The position numbers and the translations under genes were made by a program. DNA of 64,000 bases from positions 24,528,001 through 24,592,000 of the forward strand of contig NC_068922.1 in NCBI RefSeq assembly GCF_023091745.1, in the 5' to 3' direction. Under the pieces are notes generated by a model. It did not search any database and was not told where the DNA came from. It saw only the letters and a list, made by a program, of their open reading frames with translations. Source of the DNA: Budorcas taxicolor (taxonomy: Eukaryota; Chordata; Mammalia; Artiodactyla; Bovidae). This document shows positions 43,702 to 55,456 of this stretch, in pieces. The stretch's first letter is position 1. Every line of letters begins with the position of its first letter.

Positions 43702-43801
43702 ACCTGTCCTAACAAAATAAAAAAACAGTGCCCCACAGTGTCAAAACAGTCACCTGTCCTAACAAAATGAAAAAGCAGTGCTTCACAAAGTCAAAATAAT
43801 C
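43702..43801. repeat. 50-bp tandem duplication
   Basis: acctgtcctaacaaaat opens both copies (43702 and 43752). They share most of the following 30 bases, with several substitutions, so it is older than the 237-bp one. Confidence 0.8.
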
Positions 43802-44670
43802 AACCAGTAATTGAACTGCCTGCTAGAACAAAGATCTACACTCTTCAGAGGAAGAAAGCAAAATTCAATGCCTCTATAACATGTTATTGACAGTGTTCAG
43901 TATGTAATAAAAATATGTGAAGAAAAAAGGAAGTGTGACTGGAAAAAAACAAAAAGTGGCAAATAGAAACAGTCACTGAGAAGCCAAGGATTTGAGGATT
44001 AGCAAAAAAAAATGATGTAAGCAGCTTTTATAAATGTATTTAAGAAAATAAAGATAATGAGTAGACAAATGAAGAATATCAGGTGAGAAATGGAAATTTT
44101 AAAAATAATCTAATGAAAATTCTAGAACTGAAAAGTAAAACAGCGTAAATGAAAAAAGTCACTGATATACTTAACAGTAGATTGGAGACATGGTCTATTA
44201 CCTTGATTTCAGATTTTAAAAAATGGTACATCATAAAGAGCAGAGAGGAAAAAATGAACAAAAGTTAAGTCAGAGAAACAATGAAGCAGAAAAAGTATTT
44301 AAAGAAATAATGACCTTTGGTAATCCTGGCATTGACTCTAATACAAATAAAGGTATGTTTTCAAGGCATGAAGGAAAAAAATAGCCAAAACATCTCTAAA
44401 TTTGTGAATAATATTAATTTACAGATCAACATGTCTCAAGAAAATAAATTCTGATAATTCAAGCACATGCTCACACTTAAGTGCATCATAGCAGCACTGC
44501 TAAATAAATATAAAATCCTGAAATCACCTAAAGGAAGATGATACATTACATACAAGGAACAAGGATAGGCAAGAATGCTTACTCTCCCCACTTCTATTCT
44601 TTGTATTGGAGACCCTGGCCAATGCAACATACCAAAAATAAAAATATATATAAATATATATATACGCACA

Positions 44671-45984
44671 CAACTGACCCTTGAACAATGTCAATGTTGG
44701 GGTGCCAGTTGAAAATACATGTATAAAATTTGACTCCCCCAAAACTTAACTACTAATAACATAAATCAGTAACATAAACCACTGGGGAACACATACTTTG
44801 TATGCTGTATGTATTATATACTATATTCTTATAATAAAGTAAGCTAGATAAAGAAAAATGTTAAGAAAGTCAGTAGAAGGAGAAAATACATTTACAGTAC
44901 TGTATTGTATTTATTGATACCATTAGTTTACATCATCTATCATCTATTTATAAGATAAATTGTCTATCAGTTGTTGTTGTTGTTGTTCAGTCCCTAAGCG
45001 TGTCCGATTCTTTGCAACCCCATGGACTGCAACAGGCCAGGCTTCCCTGTCCTTCACTATTTCCCACAGTTTGCTCAAACTCATGTCTATTGTGTCAGTG
45101 ATGCCATCCAACCATCTTATTCTCTGATGCCCTTTTCTCCTTCTGCCCTCAATCTTTCCCAGCATCAGGATCTTTTCCAGTGAGTTGGCATTTTGCATCA
45201 GGTGTCCAGAGTATTGGGGCTTCAGCCTCAGCATCAGTCCTTCCGATAAATATTCAGGCTTGATTTCCTTTAGGATTGGCTGGTTTGATCTCCTTGCAGT
45301 CCAAGGGACCCTCAAGAGTCTTCTCCAGCACCACAATTTGAAAGCATCACTTCTTAGGTGCTCAGCCTTTCTCTCAGTGTATCAGTACCTACATCAATAT
45401 TGTCTTATATGATAAAAACAATGTAGATGTTATGTGTGTTACTAACACTAGACATCAACAATGAAAAGATAATGTAAAAAAGAAATTCACATTTACTTAC
45501 ATATGTATTAATAGCAATTCACACACTGAAGAAGAAGCAGCAGCATTATGATTGTTTTATGCCGACTCTTGTCATTGATAGAATTGCTTCACGGTAGCCT
45601 AACCCATACAATAAAGAATGAGCCATTATAAAATGTGTATGGCATACAGTATTACAGTCATATTCATAATATAATTTGGGGAAAATTGTTACATTTTAAA
45701 AAACCAGCTATCTAAAATGATAGGCTGATATGCAATTTCTCCAGTTATAAGAGAGCCATACTGTATAGTAATGTAATTCTTTGAAAGGAAAGTTATAAAA
45801 CAGAAAGAAAACTTATGTATTATTAATTTCTAAAAATATCATTCACCTTATGCCTATGTAAGTATGAGCTAACCACTTCAGTACAAGTCTTACACATGAT
45901 GTCCTACATGTATATTTTTGTATATTTATTGAAAAAAAATCCACATGACTTTACAATTTAAACCCACATTGTTTAAGGGTCAAC
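44671..45984. mobile_element. Tigger2-like DNA transposon, non-autonomous, split by BovB
   Basis: The left end is caactgacccttgaacaatg; the right end, ttgtttaagggtcaact (45969-45985), is its complement, so the terminal inverted repeats are visible. The internal text aataaagtaagctagataaa and tttacagtactgtattgtat fits Tigger2-type elements. No transposase frame. Confidence 0.75.
44965..45379 (-). mobile_element. BovB LINE 3' end inside the Tigger element
   Basis: Starts with a (GTT)n tail, then cctaagcgtgtccgattctt, and reaches agtcttctccagcaccacaa. The heptamer tatcagt is found at both edges (44965-44971 and 45380-45386) and may be the target duplication. Confidence 0.87.
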
Positions 45985-46313
45985 TATATATGTATATATG
46001 TCTATGTATAAAGTACAAGACACTTCCAGAAGGAGAAAAGGAGAAATTGACTGCAGAAGGAGATGAGGAAGCTTTCTGGGGTGATGGAAATATTCTGTAT
46101 TTCAGTTGAGGAGGTGGTTATAGAAGTGTGTATGGTCTTCCCTGGGGATCTCTGGGGGGATTGGTTCCAGGACCCAACCAAGATACCAAAATCTGTGATG
46201 CTCAATTCCCTTATATAAAATGGTGAGCGTTTGTATATGACCTCCCCACACCCTTCTGTGTACTTTAAATCATCTCTAGATTACTCACAGTACTAGTGCA
46301 AGGTAAACGCCAT

Positions 46314-46522
46314 GCTGTTGTGTTGTTTAGTCATTCAGCTGTGTCCTGCTGTTTTGCACCCCATGGACTGTAGCCCATCAGGCTCCTGTGTCTGTAGGAT
46401 TTCCCAGGCAAGAATACTGGATTGCCATTTCCTCCTCCAGGAGATCTTCCCAACCCAGGGATGGAACCTTATCTCCTGCATTGTCAGGGAGTTCTTTACC
46501 ACCAAGCCACTAGGGAAGCCCC
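46314..46522 (-). mobile_element. Bov-tA SINE inside the MER2-type element
   Basis: Antisense unit ending in aagccactagggaagccc. A 10-bp duplication with two mismatches flanks it: taaacgccat (46304-46313) and taaatgtcat (46523-46532). Confidence 0.88.
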
Positions 46523-47209
46523 TAAATGTCATATAAACAATTGTTATTGTAATTGTAAACAATTGTAATATAAATACCGTGTAAATAGTTGTTGGCATGA
46601 GGCAAATTCGTTTTTTGGTTTTTTTTGCAATTTTCTGCAATTTTCAAAAATTTATTTTTATTTTTTATTGAAGCATAGTTGATTTAAAACGTTTCAGTTG
46701 TATAGCAAAGTGATTCAGTTATATATGTATATATATATATACTTTTTCAGTTCTTTTTCATTATAAGTTATTACAGGTACTGAATATAGTTTCCTGTGCT
46801 ATACTGTAGGTTCTTATTGGTTATCTATTTTATATGTAGAAGTCTGTATCTGTTCATTCAAAATTTTTCCCTCCCCCTTCCATCCTCTTTGGTAACCATA
46901 AGTGTGTTTTCTACATCTGTGAGTCTGTTTCTGTTTTTATAAAATAAGTGCATTTGTATTATTTTTTTAAGATTCCACATATAAATGATATTGTATGATA
47001 GTTGTTGCTTTCTATCTGACTTATTTCGCTTAGTATGGTAATCTCTAGGTCTATCCATGTTGGTGCAAAGGCATTATTTCACTCTTTCTATGGCTGAGTA
47101 GTATTCTGTTGTCTATATATACCATGTCTTCTTTCTCCATCCATCTGTTGATGGACACTTAGGTTGCTTCCATGACTTGGCAATTGTGCATAGTGCTGCT
47201 ATGAACATT

Positions 47210-47423
47210 TGTTGTTGTTGTTTAGTCACTAAGTTGTGTTCGACTCTTTGTGACTTCATGGACTGTAGCCCACCGGGCTCTTCTGTCCATAGGATTTCCC
47301 AGACAAGAATACTAGAGTGGGTTGCCCTTTTCTTCTCCAGGGGATCTTCCTGACCCAGGGATTAAACTCACGTCTTCTGCATTGGCAGACAGATTCTTAT
47401 CGCTGAGCCACCAGGGAAGCCCT
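47210..47423 (-). mobile_element. Bov-tA SINE inside the L1
   Basis: Starts (GTT)n, ends gagccaccagggaagccct. An 11-bp duplication with one mismatch flanks it: ctatgaacatt (47199-47209) and ctatgaacgtt (47424-47434). Confidence 0.92.
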
Positions 47424-47452
47424 CTATGAACGTTGGGCTGCATTTATCTTTT

Positions 47453-47773
47453 TTAAGAATATTTATTTATTTATATTTATTTTTGTTTGCACTGGGTCTT
47501 GCTGCGTGGGCTTTTCTCTAGTTGCAGAGAGAGGGGATCACTCTCTAGTTGTGGTGCCCAGGCTTCTTCTTGCAATGACTCCTCTCGCTGCAGAGCACTG
47601 AGCTCTATGGCCTCCAGGCTTCAGTATTTGCGGCATGTGGGCTTCAGAGCACTGACTCACTAGTTGTGGTAAATGGGCCTGTTCCCCGCAGATGTGGGAT
47701 CTTCCTGGACCAGGGAAGACGCAGGGTGTCCCCTGCATTGCGAGGCAGATTGTTAACCACTGGACCACCAAAG
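47453..47773 (-). mobile_element. CHR-type SINE inside the same L1
   Basis: Runs from the T/A-rich tail and gtttgcactgggtcttgctg to accactggaccaccaaag. A 14-bp duplication with one mismatch flanks it: tgcatttatctttt (47439-47452) and tgcatctatctttt (47774-47787). Confidence 0.9.
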
Positions 47774-48159
47774 TGCATCTATCTTTTCAAGTTAGGGTTT
47801 TCTCCAGATATATGCCCAGGAGTGAGATTGCTGGATCATATGGTAACTCTATGTGTAGTTTTTTAAGGAACCTCCATACTGTTCTCCATAGTGGCTGCAC
47901 CAATTTATAAATTTATATTCCCACCAACAGTGTAGGAGGGTTCCCTTTTCTCTACACCCTCTTCAGATATTTTTGATCTCTGGTTGGTTGAATCCATGGA
48001 TGCAGAACACCCTGATAGGGAGGGCCAACTGCACATTTATCAAAACACAAAAAGATTATATTGAAAATCTGTGTAAAATAAACTTTATCTAAAATAAAAA
48101 AGCAGAACACTAAGGGGCTCTCACAATTCTTTTATTATGTTGGAGGGATTTTTTTAAAT

Positions 48160-48540
48160 CAAGAAATGATGCTTTTGCACTGTGGTGCTGGAAAAGACCC
48201 TTGAGAGTACCTTGGAGAGCAAAGAGATCAAACCAGTCAATCTTAAAGGAAATTAATCCTGAATATTCATTGGAAGGACTGATGCTAAAGTGGAAGCTCC
48301 AGTACTTTGGCGACCTGATGCAAAGAACTGACTCATTGGAAAAGACCCTAATACTGGTAAAGATTGAGGGCTGGAGTAGAAAGGGGCGACAGAGGATGAG
48401 ATGGTTGGATGGAATCATCGACTCAATGGACATGAGTTTGAGCAGACTGTGGGAGATAATAAAACACAGGGAAGCCTGGTGTGCTGCAGTCCATAAGGTC
48501 ACAAAGAGTTGGACATGACTTAGCAACTGAACAATAACAA
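48160..48540 (+). mobile_element. BovB LINE 3' end, sense
   Basis: Runs from atgatgcttttgcactgtgg to gacttagcaactgaacaata. It forms a far-spaced inverted pair with the BovB piece at 44965. Confidence 0.88.
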
Positions 48541-49584
48541 ATACCCACTTTATGAAACACAGGTAGCCATTTTTGTGGGCAGTTTCCCACCCTTCTCTAC
48601 AGGTGTCTGTCTGAAGAAAACACACATAGACTGTGTGCCTCCAATGTCTGTTCTTTTAAAAAGAGAGAGAGAAAAGGGAAAAAAAAAACACTAAGGGAGC
48701 TACTTGGCAGGTAGAAGAAAATTTCATGTAGAAAAACAACCTAAAATCCCATTAAGGCTTCCTGATTTATTTCAGGGACTCAGATTGTGTAAGTGTTTCT
48801 TTAATTATGTATGTATTTGTTTTAAATCCATATTTTACCCATACACACAGCCATGGTGGAGTTTTAATTCACGCTGCCCATTATAACAAATTTTTAAACA
48901 AATGCAATTGATGTCTTCACCTTCCAAAGAAATTAAAAAGCAGTAATACAGAACAGCTTTATGCAGAAATTATCCACTGCTAAATGTTGTTTTCCTCTTT
49001 CTTTTCCTTCTTTATTATTCTAACACTTACCTGACAGGACTTTATCATCACATAACAGTCTACATATAGACTCTTCAAGAGTCCATAAAAATCCATCTTC
49101 ATATGGTTACAAGGTTTGGATAATATTCTGATTTCTAAGGGTGGGGTCTGGGAGAGACTTTGGAACATCACTCTATTTAATTCTAGAAGAATTAAAATAT
49201 AAAGGACAAATGTATATACATGAATAATGAAGCATTTGTGTCTTGAAAAAATGTAGTTAAAAATATTTCAAAAGAGTCTTTGTTTAGCTGCCAAAAGTCT
49301 GAATTATGACTTTTAAGCAGTGAATATTGATCCATTAGCTAATTCCCTATTTCTACTTGTAATTAGAGTAATCACATTATGTGCAATCCATAGATAAACA
49401 TTCCAACCTTTCCTTTGAGCCAGTCCTTTACATTTCATCGAATACCAAAGCTTTTTACCTAATTGCACAAAGCAGTAAAAGTAACATTTTTGCATCCCAT
49501 AATCTTTCCTCTCTCTTTTTTCAACAAGAGAGTAATAGGTGGTGACTACAGTTGCATTAAAAATGTAAAATTACCACTAAATTC
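48541..49584. other. No feature seen; AT-rich
   Basis: About 1 kb of unique-looking sequence without supported gene or repeat. Confidence 0.45.
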
Positions 49585-49765
49585 CTTCATTCTTTCCATA
49601 AGTTTTTGTTGAGTGCCTTACCATGTGACTGTTAACTCTTCTTGGGAAGGTGATGTAGCAGGAAACTAAACAAAGGTTCTGCCTTCATGGAGCTTAAACT
49701 CTCGTGTAAGGATACAAACAGTAAATAAGGTAAGTATGTATGTGACATCTTAAATGGTGATGACT
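49585..49765 (-). mobile_element. L2 LINE 3' end, antisense
   Basis: cattctttccataagtttttgttgagtgc-like opening, then tgccttcatggagcttaaac near 49681. Confidence 0.6.
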
Positions 49766-50127
49766 AATAAGGGGAAAGTTAAGAAGAAACATCTACATAA
49801 GGGGAAATGTACCCAATCCAATTTTGGATAATAGAGGATTTATTGCCTTCCCACCAATACCCAGCCCTGACAGAGCAGAGGATCTTTTTCCTTAACTCAT
49901 CAACTTGGATCTTTCCAAGGCTGGTCATTTACTCAGTTACCTTTCACCCATGGCATCATGGAACAGAGACTTTCCAACATGTCTGTGACCTAATCTGATA
50001 AGCTTTTCTGAGTTCTTATATCCAAAATTATATTAAACTTTGTCAGTTTGTTTGCCTTCATGATGTTGGTTGAACTGTTTACTGCTGGTATCAGTAGAAA
50101 CATGAGCAGTTAGTCTGTTAGCAGATA
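49766..50127. other. No feature seen
   Basis: Unassigned sequence. Confidence 0.42.
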
Positions 50128-50320
50128 AGGACTCAGATTCTAGGGAAAACTGCCTTGGTTCAAATTCCAGCTGTCACCAGCTGTGTGACCACAGGCAAGA
50201 TGCTGAACTTCTCTGTGTTTCAGTATCTTCAGCTATAGAGTAAGGATGATAATACCTCATAGGGTTGTCGTGTTAATGCGTACACAGTGCACTTAGAATA
50301 GTGCTTGACATATTGTTTAT
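50128..50320 (+). mobile_element. MIR SINE, sense, well preserved
   Basis: Shows gttcaaattccagctgtcac, cagctgtgtgaccacaggca, taatacctcatagggttgtc and agtgcacttagaatagtgct in the correct MIR order. Confidence 0.85.
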
Positions 50321-50579
50321 TAAACTATACAGAGAAGACCACTTATGGTATTTGTTCAGCAGAGTTTCAAATTAGGGTTGGGTTGAATGTTATAGTTCAA
50401 TACCATAACCAAATGCTATTTTGTTTAGTATTTTGAAGTGATACTGGATTAAGTGAAGTTTCGTTTTAAATTTAAAGAAATGAGAGATGGCATATCTCTT
50501 AGTTATGCTGAGGTTTTGAAAAGAAAGCTGAGTCCCTATATATCAGAAAAGTTTCATTTGTTCTTTACTCTTGACTATC

Positions 50580-50803
50580 ATTTTCCATCCACTAGAAGTT
50601 AAGCTTCATGAGGGCAAGGATTTTATTTTGTTCTGTCTCTGTTTTTGCTATGTTCTTGTTTTGTTTTGTTTGTAGAAGTATACCAAATGGCTAAAATAGT
50701 GTTTGGCACATGGTAAGCATTCAATAAATTGGATAAATAAATGAACAAAAGAATGAATGAATGAACAAATGATGAATGAATGAGCAAATAATGAATGAAT
50801 GAA
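50580..50803 (+). mobile_element. L2 LINE 3' end, sense, with (GAAT)n tail
   Basis: aagcttcatgagggcaagga, then tttggcacatggtaagcatt and caataaattgg. The tail has expanded into an imperfect (GAAT)n run at about 50740-50803. Confidence 0.75.
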
Positions 50804-50805
50804 AT

Positions 50806-51894
50806 GCCTGTAAACAGAAGTCTGAGGAGCCAGGTTTAATTCTGGCTTAGTCAGTGATTCTGGTAGGATTTTATTATTTATCTATCTGTAAACTTTACTC
50901 ATTCTTGGAACTTTGATTGAATGCCAATCTATTATAAAGCAATCTGCTAGACTGTGAGCCCTCAACAGGCTCACAGGTTGGGAGCATAGGTATTAAAGGG
51001 ACGTTTAAAAAAATAACCAAAGGTAGAAAGAGCTAGATGTTTTGAAAAGAAAAGAAGAAAAAGTGAATGAAGTAAAGTGGGAGAGAGAACTGGAAGAGTC
51101 AGAGAAGATTCTTTATTGGCCTTTTGTCTTTTAGGGATAGTTGGGCTGATTCCCGGGATCCTCCCTTGAAGTCTTCTTAAATAAATCTTTGGAAAGTTAA
51201 GGCGTTTGTCAAGTTCACAGACCCTGTGAAAGCCTGACAGAAAATACATGGCCGTGCTAGTAAAACACAGTACCCTCGTGCAAAAGCAAATAAGCAGTGA
51301 GAGGACAGTTGTTTTCTAAGGGACTCTGATGTGATTTTGTAAGTCTGATTATTTTCAGTTGATTCATCTATATTTACACCTCCAGTTGTTTTGTTGCTTC
51401 TCAGAGTTATTTATGTTATTTAATTTGTAAAAGTACGCCGGATTGTATGACATATGCAGAGTGAGAATGTGATTCTCTGACAATGATTACTTGTATTCTC
51501 CTGGAATAACATTACAAATGCATTAAATCCAGATACCCACAAAGAAATTGCAGCTATAAATTTCATTTACCAGAAAAGTAGACATCGACATTTCTTTATT
51601 TTTTACTTTTCTTAGATTTAATCTTTATAAAATTGAAGAAAAGATTGTCTCTTTTTTTCAAAGCAGCTCAGCTGAAAGTCAGTTATGCTCTTGACAATGC
51701 AAATCCTGTGAATGAGATTTTATTTTAAACAGTTGAAGAGTGTTCAGTGTTGTGCAGATAAAGCAATGGAGAAATATCAAATGACAAAACTGTAACTTCT
51801 CGATAATTAAAATTCTCTGGTTTGTTTGCTAAGCCATTTTCAGCTGCACAGGAAGTCAGTTCAATGGGAGAGCATTATGGTCTAGAATCAGAAT
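50806..51894. other. No gene seen; possible MIR scrap at 50812-50900
   Basis: About 1.1 kb. After the weak MIR start the sequence is AT-rich and repeat-free. It contains an octamer-like tgacaatgcaaatcctg near 51693. Confidence 0.42.
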
Positions 51895-52120
51895 GACAAC
51901 AGCTGATGTTTACTGAACACCTTCTGTATGTGAGACACTCTTCCAAGACTCTAAATTGTTAAACTCATTGGATCTTTATAATAACCATGGCAGGCTGATG
52001 ATTTTCTTATCTCAATCATATAGATTAATAAATCAGATGAGAGGCATTAGGGGAACTGCAGTCTTCCAGGACTAGTAAGTATCAGAGCAGAAATTTGAAA
52101 CAAGATCCCTCCCTCTTTAA
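51895..52120 (-). mobile_element. MIR SINE, antisense
   Basis: gctgatgtttactgaacacc, then aactcattggatctttataa and agaaatttgaaacaagatcc. Confidence 0.65.
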
Positions 52121-52480
52121 CTGTTTAACCCCAGAAGACTTAATACCAAAGGTATCGACCCACCAGGCAAATAGTAGTCATGTAGTAGTTGTAACTATGG
52201 CAACTATCCAGCTTCTGTCTACGAAGTTTTAGGGCTTTTTTCCTCCGTAAGATTATTAGGATATTTTGGTAATTCCTGCATTGAAGTGCTGTGAGGATTC
52301 TTTGATTGCCTTATGAGTAGATAGCAGTTACGATTAAGTTCAAAGGCTGTATGGTGGAGTTCTTCAACATTTCTTCTTGTATGTTTTCATAGTGTTATCT
52401 TTACATTTCATCACTTCTGATCCACAGAAGTTTTAAAGACATAAATGATAAGACTCAATTGCAGGCAGGAGGACATGGGG
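52121..52480. other. No feature seen
   Basis: Unassigned sequence. Confidence 0.42.
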
Positions 52481-52575
52481 AAAGAAATATTTATTGAGCA
52501 AGTAATTAGGCCGTGCCCATGCCAGGGCCTTTACTGGGATTATTTCAAACAAAACACAAAGTAATACTATTATTC
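52481..52575 (-). mobile_element. MIR/L2 scrap, antisense
   Basis: atatttattgagcaagtaat, then ccatgccagggcctttactg. Too short to separate the two families. Confidence 0.42.
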
Positions 52576-52784
52576 ATTAATTTATTCACTGGGGATGGTG
52601 ATGGAAATGAATTTCAAGTTGGGGAAAGACAGATGAAAATAGGGTAGAATTAGAGACTGGGATGGGGCTGAGGTTGGGTCCAAGGATACAGAAAAGGAAG
52701 GGATGGGGTGGTTTTGTGTTGGGGATGGGAAGAGGTTGGAGACAACACATCACCATCTGGCATATAACATGTATTATTTACTTG

Positions 52785-52975
52785 CTTATTGTCTCTTTCC
52801 CCCTACTGGAATATTTACTTGCTTTTGTCTCTTTCGCCTTACTGGAATGTAAGCTCCATGAGAACTCAGATTTTTTTTTTCTTTTCTTTACTATTGCATT
52901 TCCACAGTCTAAAATAAGTCCTGAGATACAGTAGGCATAAATACTTATTGAATGAGTGAATGAATCATTTACAAA
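52785..52975 (+). mobile_element. L2 LINE 3' end, sense
   Basis: ggaatgtaagctccatgaga near 52844, then atacagtaggcataaatact and tgaatgagtgaatgaa. A small local duplication of ggaatatttacttgc-type text lies near 52765-52825. Confidence 0.72.
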
Positions 52976-53009
52976 TATTCATATTGCTGTGCCATTAATG
53001 GAGTGTCCA

Positions 53010-53310
53010 TGATAAAAGAAACTGCCTTGGCTCTTAACAAACTTCTGGTTGAGAAATGAACACACAAACGGGATATTACCATTGATGTGAAAGGTACAAG
53101 TGAAATCCGGGACAAGAAGAACCTGTGTGATCCTGTGAACCTAATCCAGCCCTAGGAAGGCAGGATGGCCTTCCTAGAAGAGGCAAGAGCATCTGAGCTG
53201 ACACCTAAAGCAAGAGAGCAGTACCAGGAAAGCTGGAGGGAAGGATATTTCAGTCAAAGGAAACAGTAAGAAAAAGACTGGCAAGAGGAAGCAAGGCACG
53301 TTCAGGCAAC
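53010..53310 (-). mobile_element. L2 LINE upstream of 3' end, antisense
   Basis: aggatggccttcctagaaga near 53162 is the complement of the L2 landmark just upstream of its 3' end. The flanks fit less well. Confidence 0.5.
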
Positions 53311-53319
53311 TCTAAGAGT

Positions 53320-53455
53320 CCCTAAATGTCTTCATTTTAGTTTTGAGAAAACTTAAGCTCAGAAAATAAAATAATTGGCTCTAGGTCACACTAAATCAAG
53401 ATTCCAACTCAGTTCTGTCTGCATTCAAATGCCATAGCTTTCACAGTCTGCTGTA
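53320..53455 (-). mobile_element. MIR fragment, antisense
   Basis: ttcattttagttttgagaaa, then tctaggtcacactaaatcaa. Confidence 0.55.
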
Positions 53456-54354
53456 CGCAAAGGACTTCACAGACCCAAATCTTTTAGTGTCTCAAATGCC
53501 CTCTTCCTGTTGATGTAGCTATAGCTTTCCAAATGGAAAACATTAGTCTCATTTCTTATCATTTAAAATATTCCCCAGAGAACCTCAGAGCTAACGTCTC
53601 TGGTTTTTTTCCCCATGCAATTCAGACTTGGACCAAGCTGAGTATATAGGAAGCTGTGTTCACTTACTTAGGACACCAGAGATTCATTTTATGGACTGAA
53701 ATGTACATTCAATCAATGTGGCTTAAAAGGCTGGAAGAATTCATGTGCCATCCGAAAAGGGATGGCTATTTTCTCCGGGGAAATAGCTTGCACACAGGGA
53801 TTATCCTCCTTGTTCCAAGAGAATAATTGCTCAGCAATTGTTGGGCCAAATTCTGTAATAAGCAGAGACTAAGTGGCGGAACATTGGCTTGCATGCAGCC
53901 GATACCATGTGGATATGCAAACTCATTCTATCTACATCACCTGTCGGCCAGCTTTGCCTTCTTCTGGGGACTTCATTTGTCATCACCCATAGAACCATGG
54001 GTTTTTTGAGTAGAAACTATTCTGTCCTCTTATTTTACATTTCTGCTATGCACTCTAGAGCAATGTCTGCCCATCATTTCTGTGTCCTCAGCAGGTGTTT
54101 TCCAAAGGTAGGAACATAGTGAAATTCCAGCTTGTAAAAGGCAGTCCTGTTGTGATCTGTTCCTAAAACCATGGGGGCTCTAACAGTGTCCACTGCTGAG
54201 AGAAAGTGCCCCCAGCTGAATGCTGTAAGCAGGGCAGTTCTAAAGACCTGGCGTCAGCTGGGGATTTAGGAGTTGTTCTATCATGGCAGGATGAACAAGA
54301 CTCTTCTTCATACTCTTCCTGGACACTGTCTTCCATCTAGGAGCAAGGTACTAG
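53456..54354. other. No gene seen; repeat-free block
   Basis: About 900 bp without recognisable repeats, containing ggattatcctcc near 53799 and the palindrome aattgctcagcaatt near 53825. No supported coding exon. Confidence 0.42.
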
Positions 54355-54590
54355 GATCTGGAAAATCTGAGTCTCAGCTTTAGCTCTGCCATTTAGTCTT
54401 TGTGACTGTTAGTTAGTCTTTGTGAGCCTCAGTCTCCTAATCTGTGAAATGGGGATAGTAACACTGGACTTGCCTACTTCCTAGTGTTGTCATGAGGAAC
54501 AAATGAGTTGATGTGTATGAATGTAACCTGTAAACCTTAAACCATTTCCTAAATGTAAGCTGTTAATGTTATTATTATTATCTGTGGATT
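54355..54590 (+). mobile_element. MIR SINE, sense, nearly full length
   Basis: gtctcagctttagctctgcc, then gagcctcagtctcctaatct, gaaatggggatagtaacact and a (TTA)n-like end near 54570. Confidence 0.85.
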
Positions 54591-54902
54591 GAGACTCAAT
54601 TGGTGTCTTTACTCAGCTCTCTGACTGTGACCACCCATCATTTCAGGCGGGAGGATTTGACTCAATGGTAGAAATGTATGACTGCATGTCAGCAGCACCT
54701 CTGTATCACTTGGACTGCCTGTGCGCACAAAGTGGTGAAGGGCAACAGCAGATACCGGGGATTTCACACAAGGGGTTCTATTAATGTCACTTCTTGTCTG
54801 CTTTCTGGGAGAAGACATTTTAGAAATTCTATTTGATAATATTACAAATATTTTTAAAAAGCTAACTTTAGGATGGGGATCTTAGCGAAAGTGAGGTACA
54901 CG
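54591..54902. other. No feature seen
   Basis: Unassigned sequence. Confidence 0.42.
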
Positions 54903-54910
54903 GTTTAGAA

Positions 54911-55102
54911 CTGGGGTCCCCAACCTCTGGGATCTAATGCCTGATGATCTGAGGTGAAGTTGATATAATAATAGAAATAAGGTCCATAATGACTGTAATG
55001 TGCTTTAATCACCCCCAAAACGTCTCCCACCCCTCCCCTGGTCTGAGGAAAAATTGTCTTCCATAAAACCGGCTCCTGGTGCCAAAAAGGCTGGGGACCC
55101 TG
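54911..55102. mobile_element. hAT-type DNA transposon with 8-bp duplication
   Basis: The terminal inverted repeats ctggggtccccaacc (left) and ggctggggaccctg (right) are complementary. The flanks gtttagaa (54903-54910) and gtctagaa (55103-55110) form an 8-bp duplication with one mismatch, as hAT transposition predicts. About 192 bp with no transposase. Confidence 0.85.
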
Positions 55103-55110
55103 GTCTAGAA

Positions 55111-55440
55111 GGTATCACATCATGGCTAAGAGTTTGGGCTCTGAAATCTGCCCAATGCTCTAACATGGTATTAAAGTTGGGGTTGTATTTGCATATGCTT
55201 CAGGAGCAAATTAATCTTGAAATATCTATGGGTGAACATACTGTAAGTATATCTATCTTTTATGTAAAATCTGATCCAGGTTAATAACGGCTCTCTTCCA
55301 TCTCCAGTGTCTCAAGAATTCAGGCTCCTCCAAAATTGAGACATTGCTGTCTCAACATGCAGCTTCCAAATTTGCAAAGAAAAGGGAAAAAGTTAGTATA
55401 AAATTGACACATTGGCTCTTGAATGCCTTGGCCTCTATGT
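55111..55440. other. Mostly unassigned; MIR head scrap at 55124-55160
   Basis: tggctaagagtttgggctct resembles the start of a sense MIR. The rest is not assignable. Confidence 0.42.
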
Positions 55441-55456
55441 GTCACCCATCATTTCT

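Larger units (their letters stand above)
46637..47975 (-). mobile_element. 5'-truncated ruminant L1, antisense, split by two SINEs
   Basis: Starts with T-rich tail sequence and ttgaagcatagttgatttaa. It passes through tgtgctatactgtaggttct and ccatccatctgttgatggac, and ends after ctccatagtggctgcaccaa near 47905. About 800 bp of L1 remains, covering the 3' UTR and the end of ORF2. Confidence 0.85.
46131..48033. mobile_element. MER2/Tigger-type DNA transposon, heavily interrupted
   Basis: The left end carries ggggggattggttccaggac and cccttatataaaatggtgag. The right end carries ggttggttgaatccatggat and gagggccaactgca. The middle is occupied by a Bov-tA, an L1, and the SINEs inside that L1. It sits within old L1 3'-UTR sequence. 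Confidence 0.7.
43640..48105 (+). mobile_element. Old L1 host element carrying nested insertions
   Basis: Three sense L1 pieces appear to belong to one decayed L1M or HAL1-like copy: ORF1-like and early sequence at 43640-44660 (with an ORF2 phrase, ttggagaccctggccaatgc, near 44607), 3'-UTR sequence ttctggggtgatggaaatat at 46074 on to 46130, and the 3' end at 48035-48105. Two DNA transposons with their own passengers fill the gaps. An internal deletion between ORF1 and ORF2 is likely. Confidence 0.6.
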
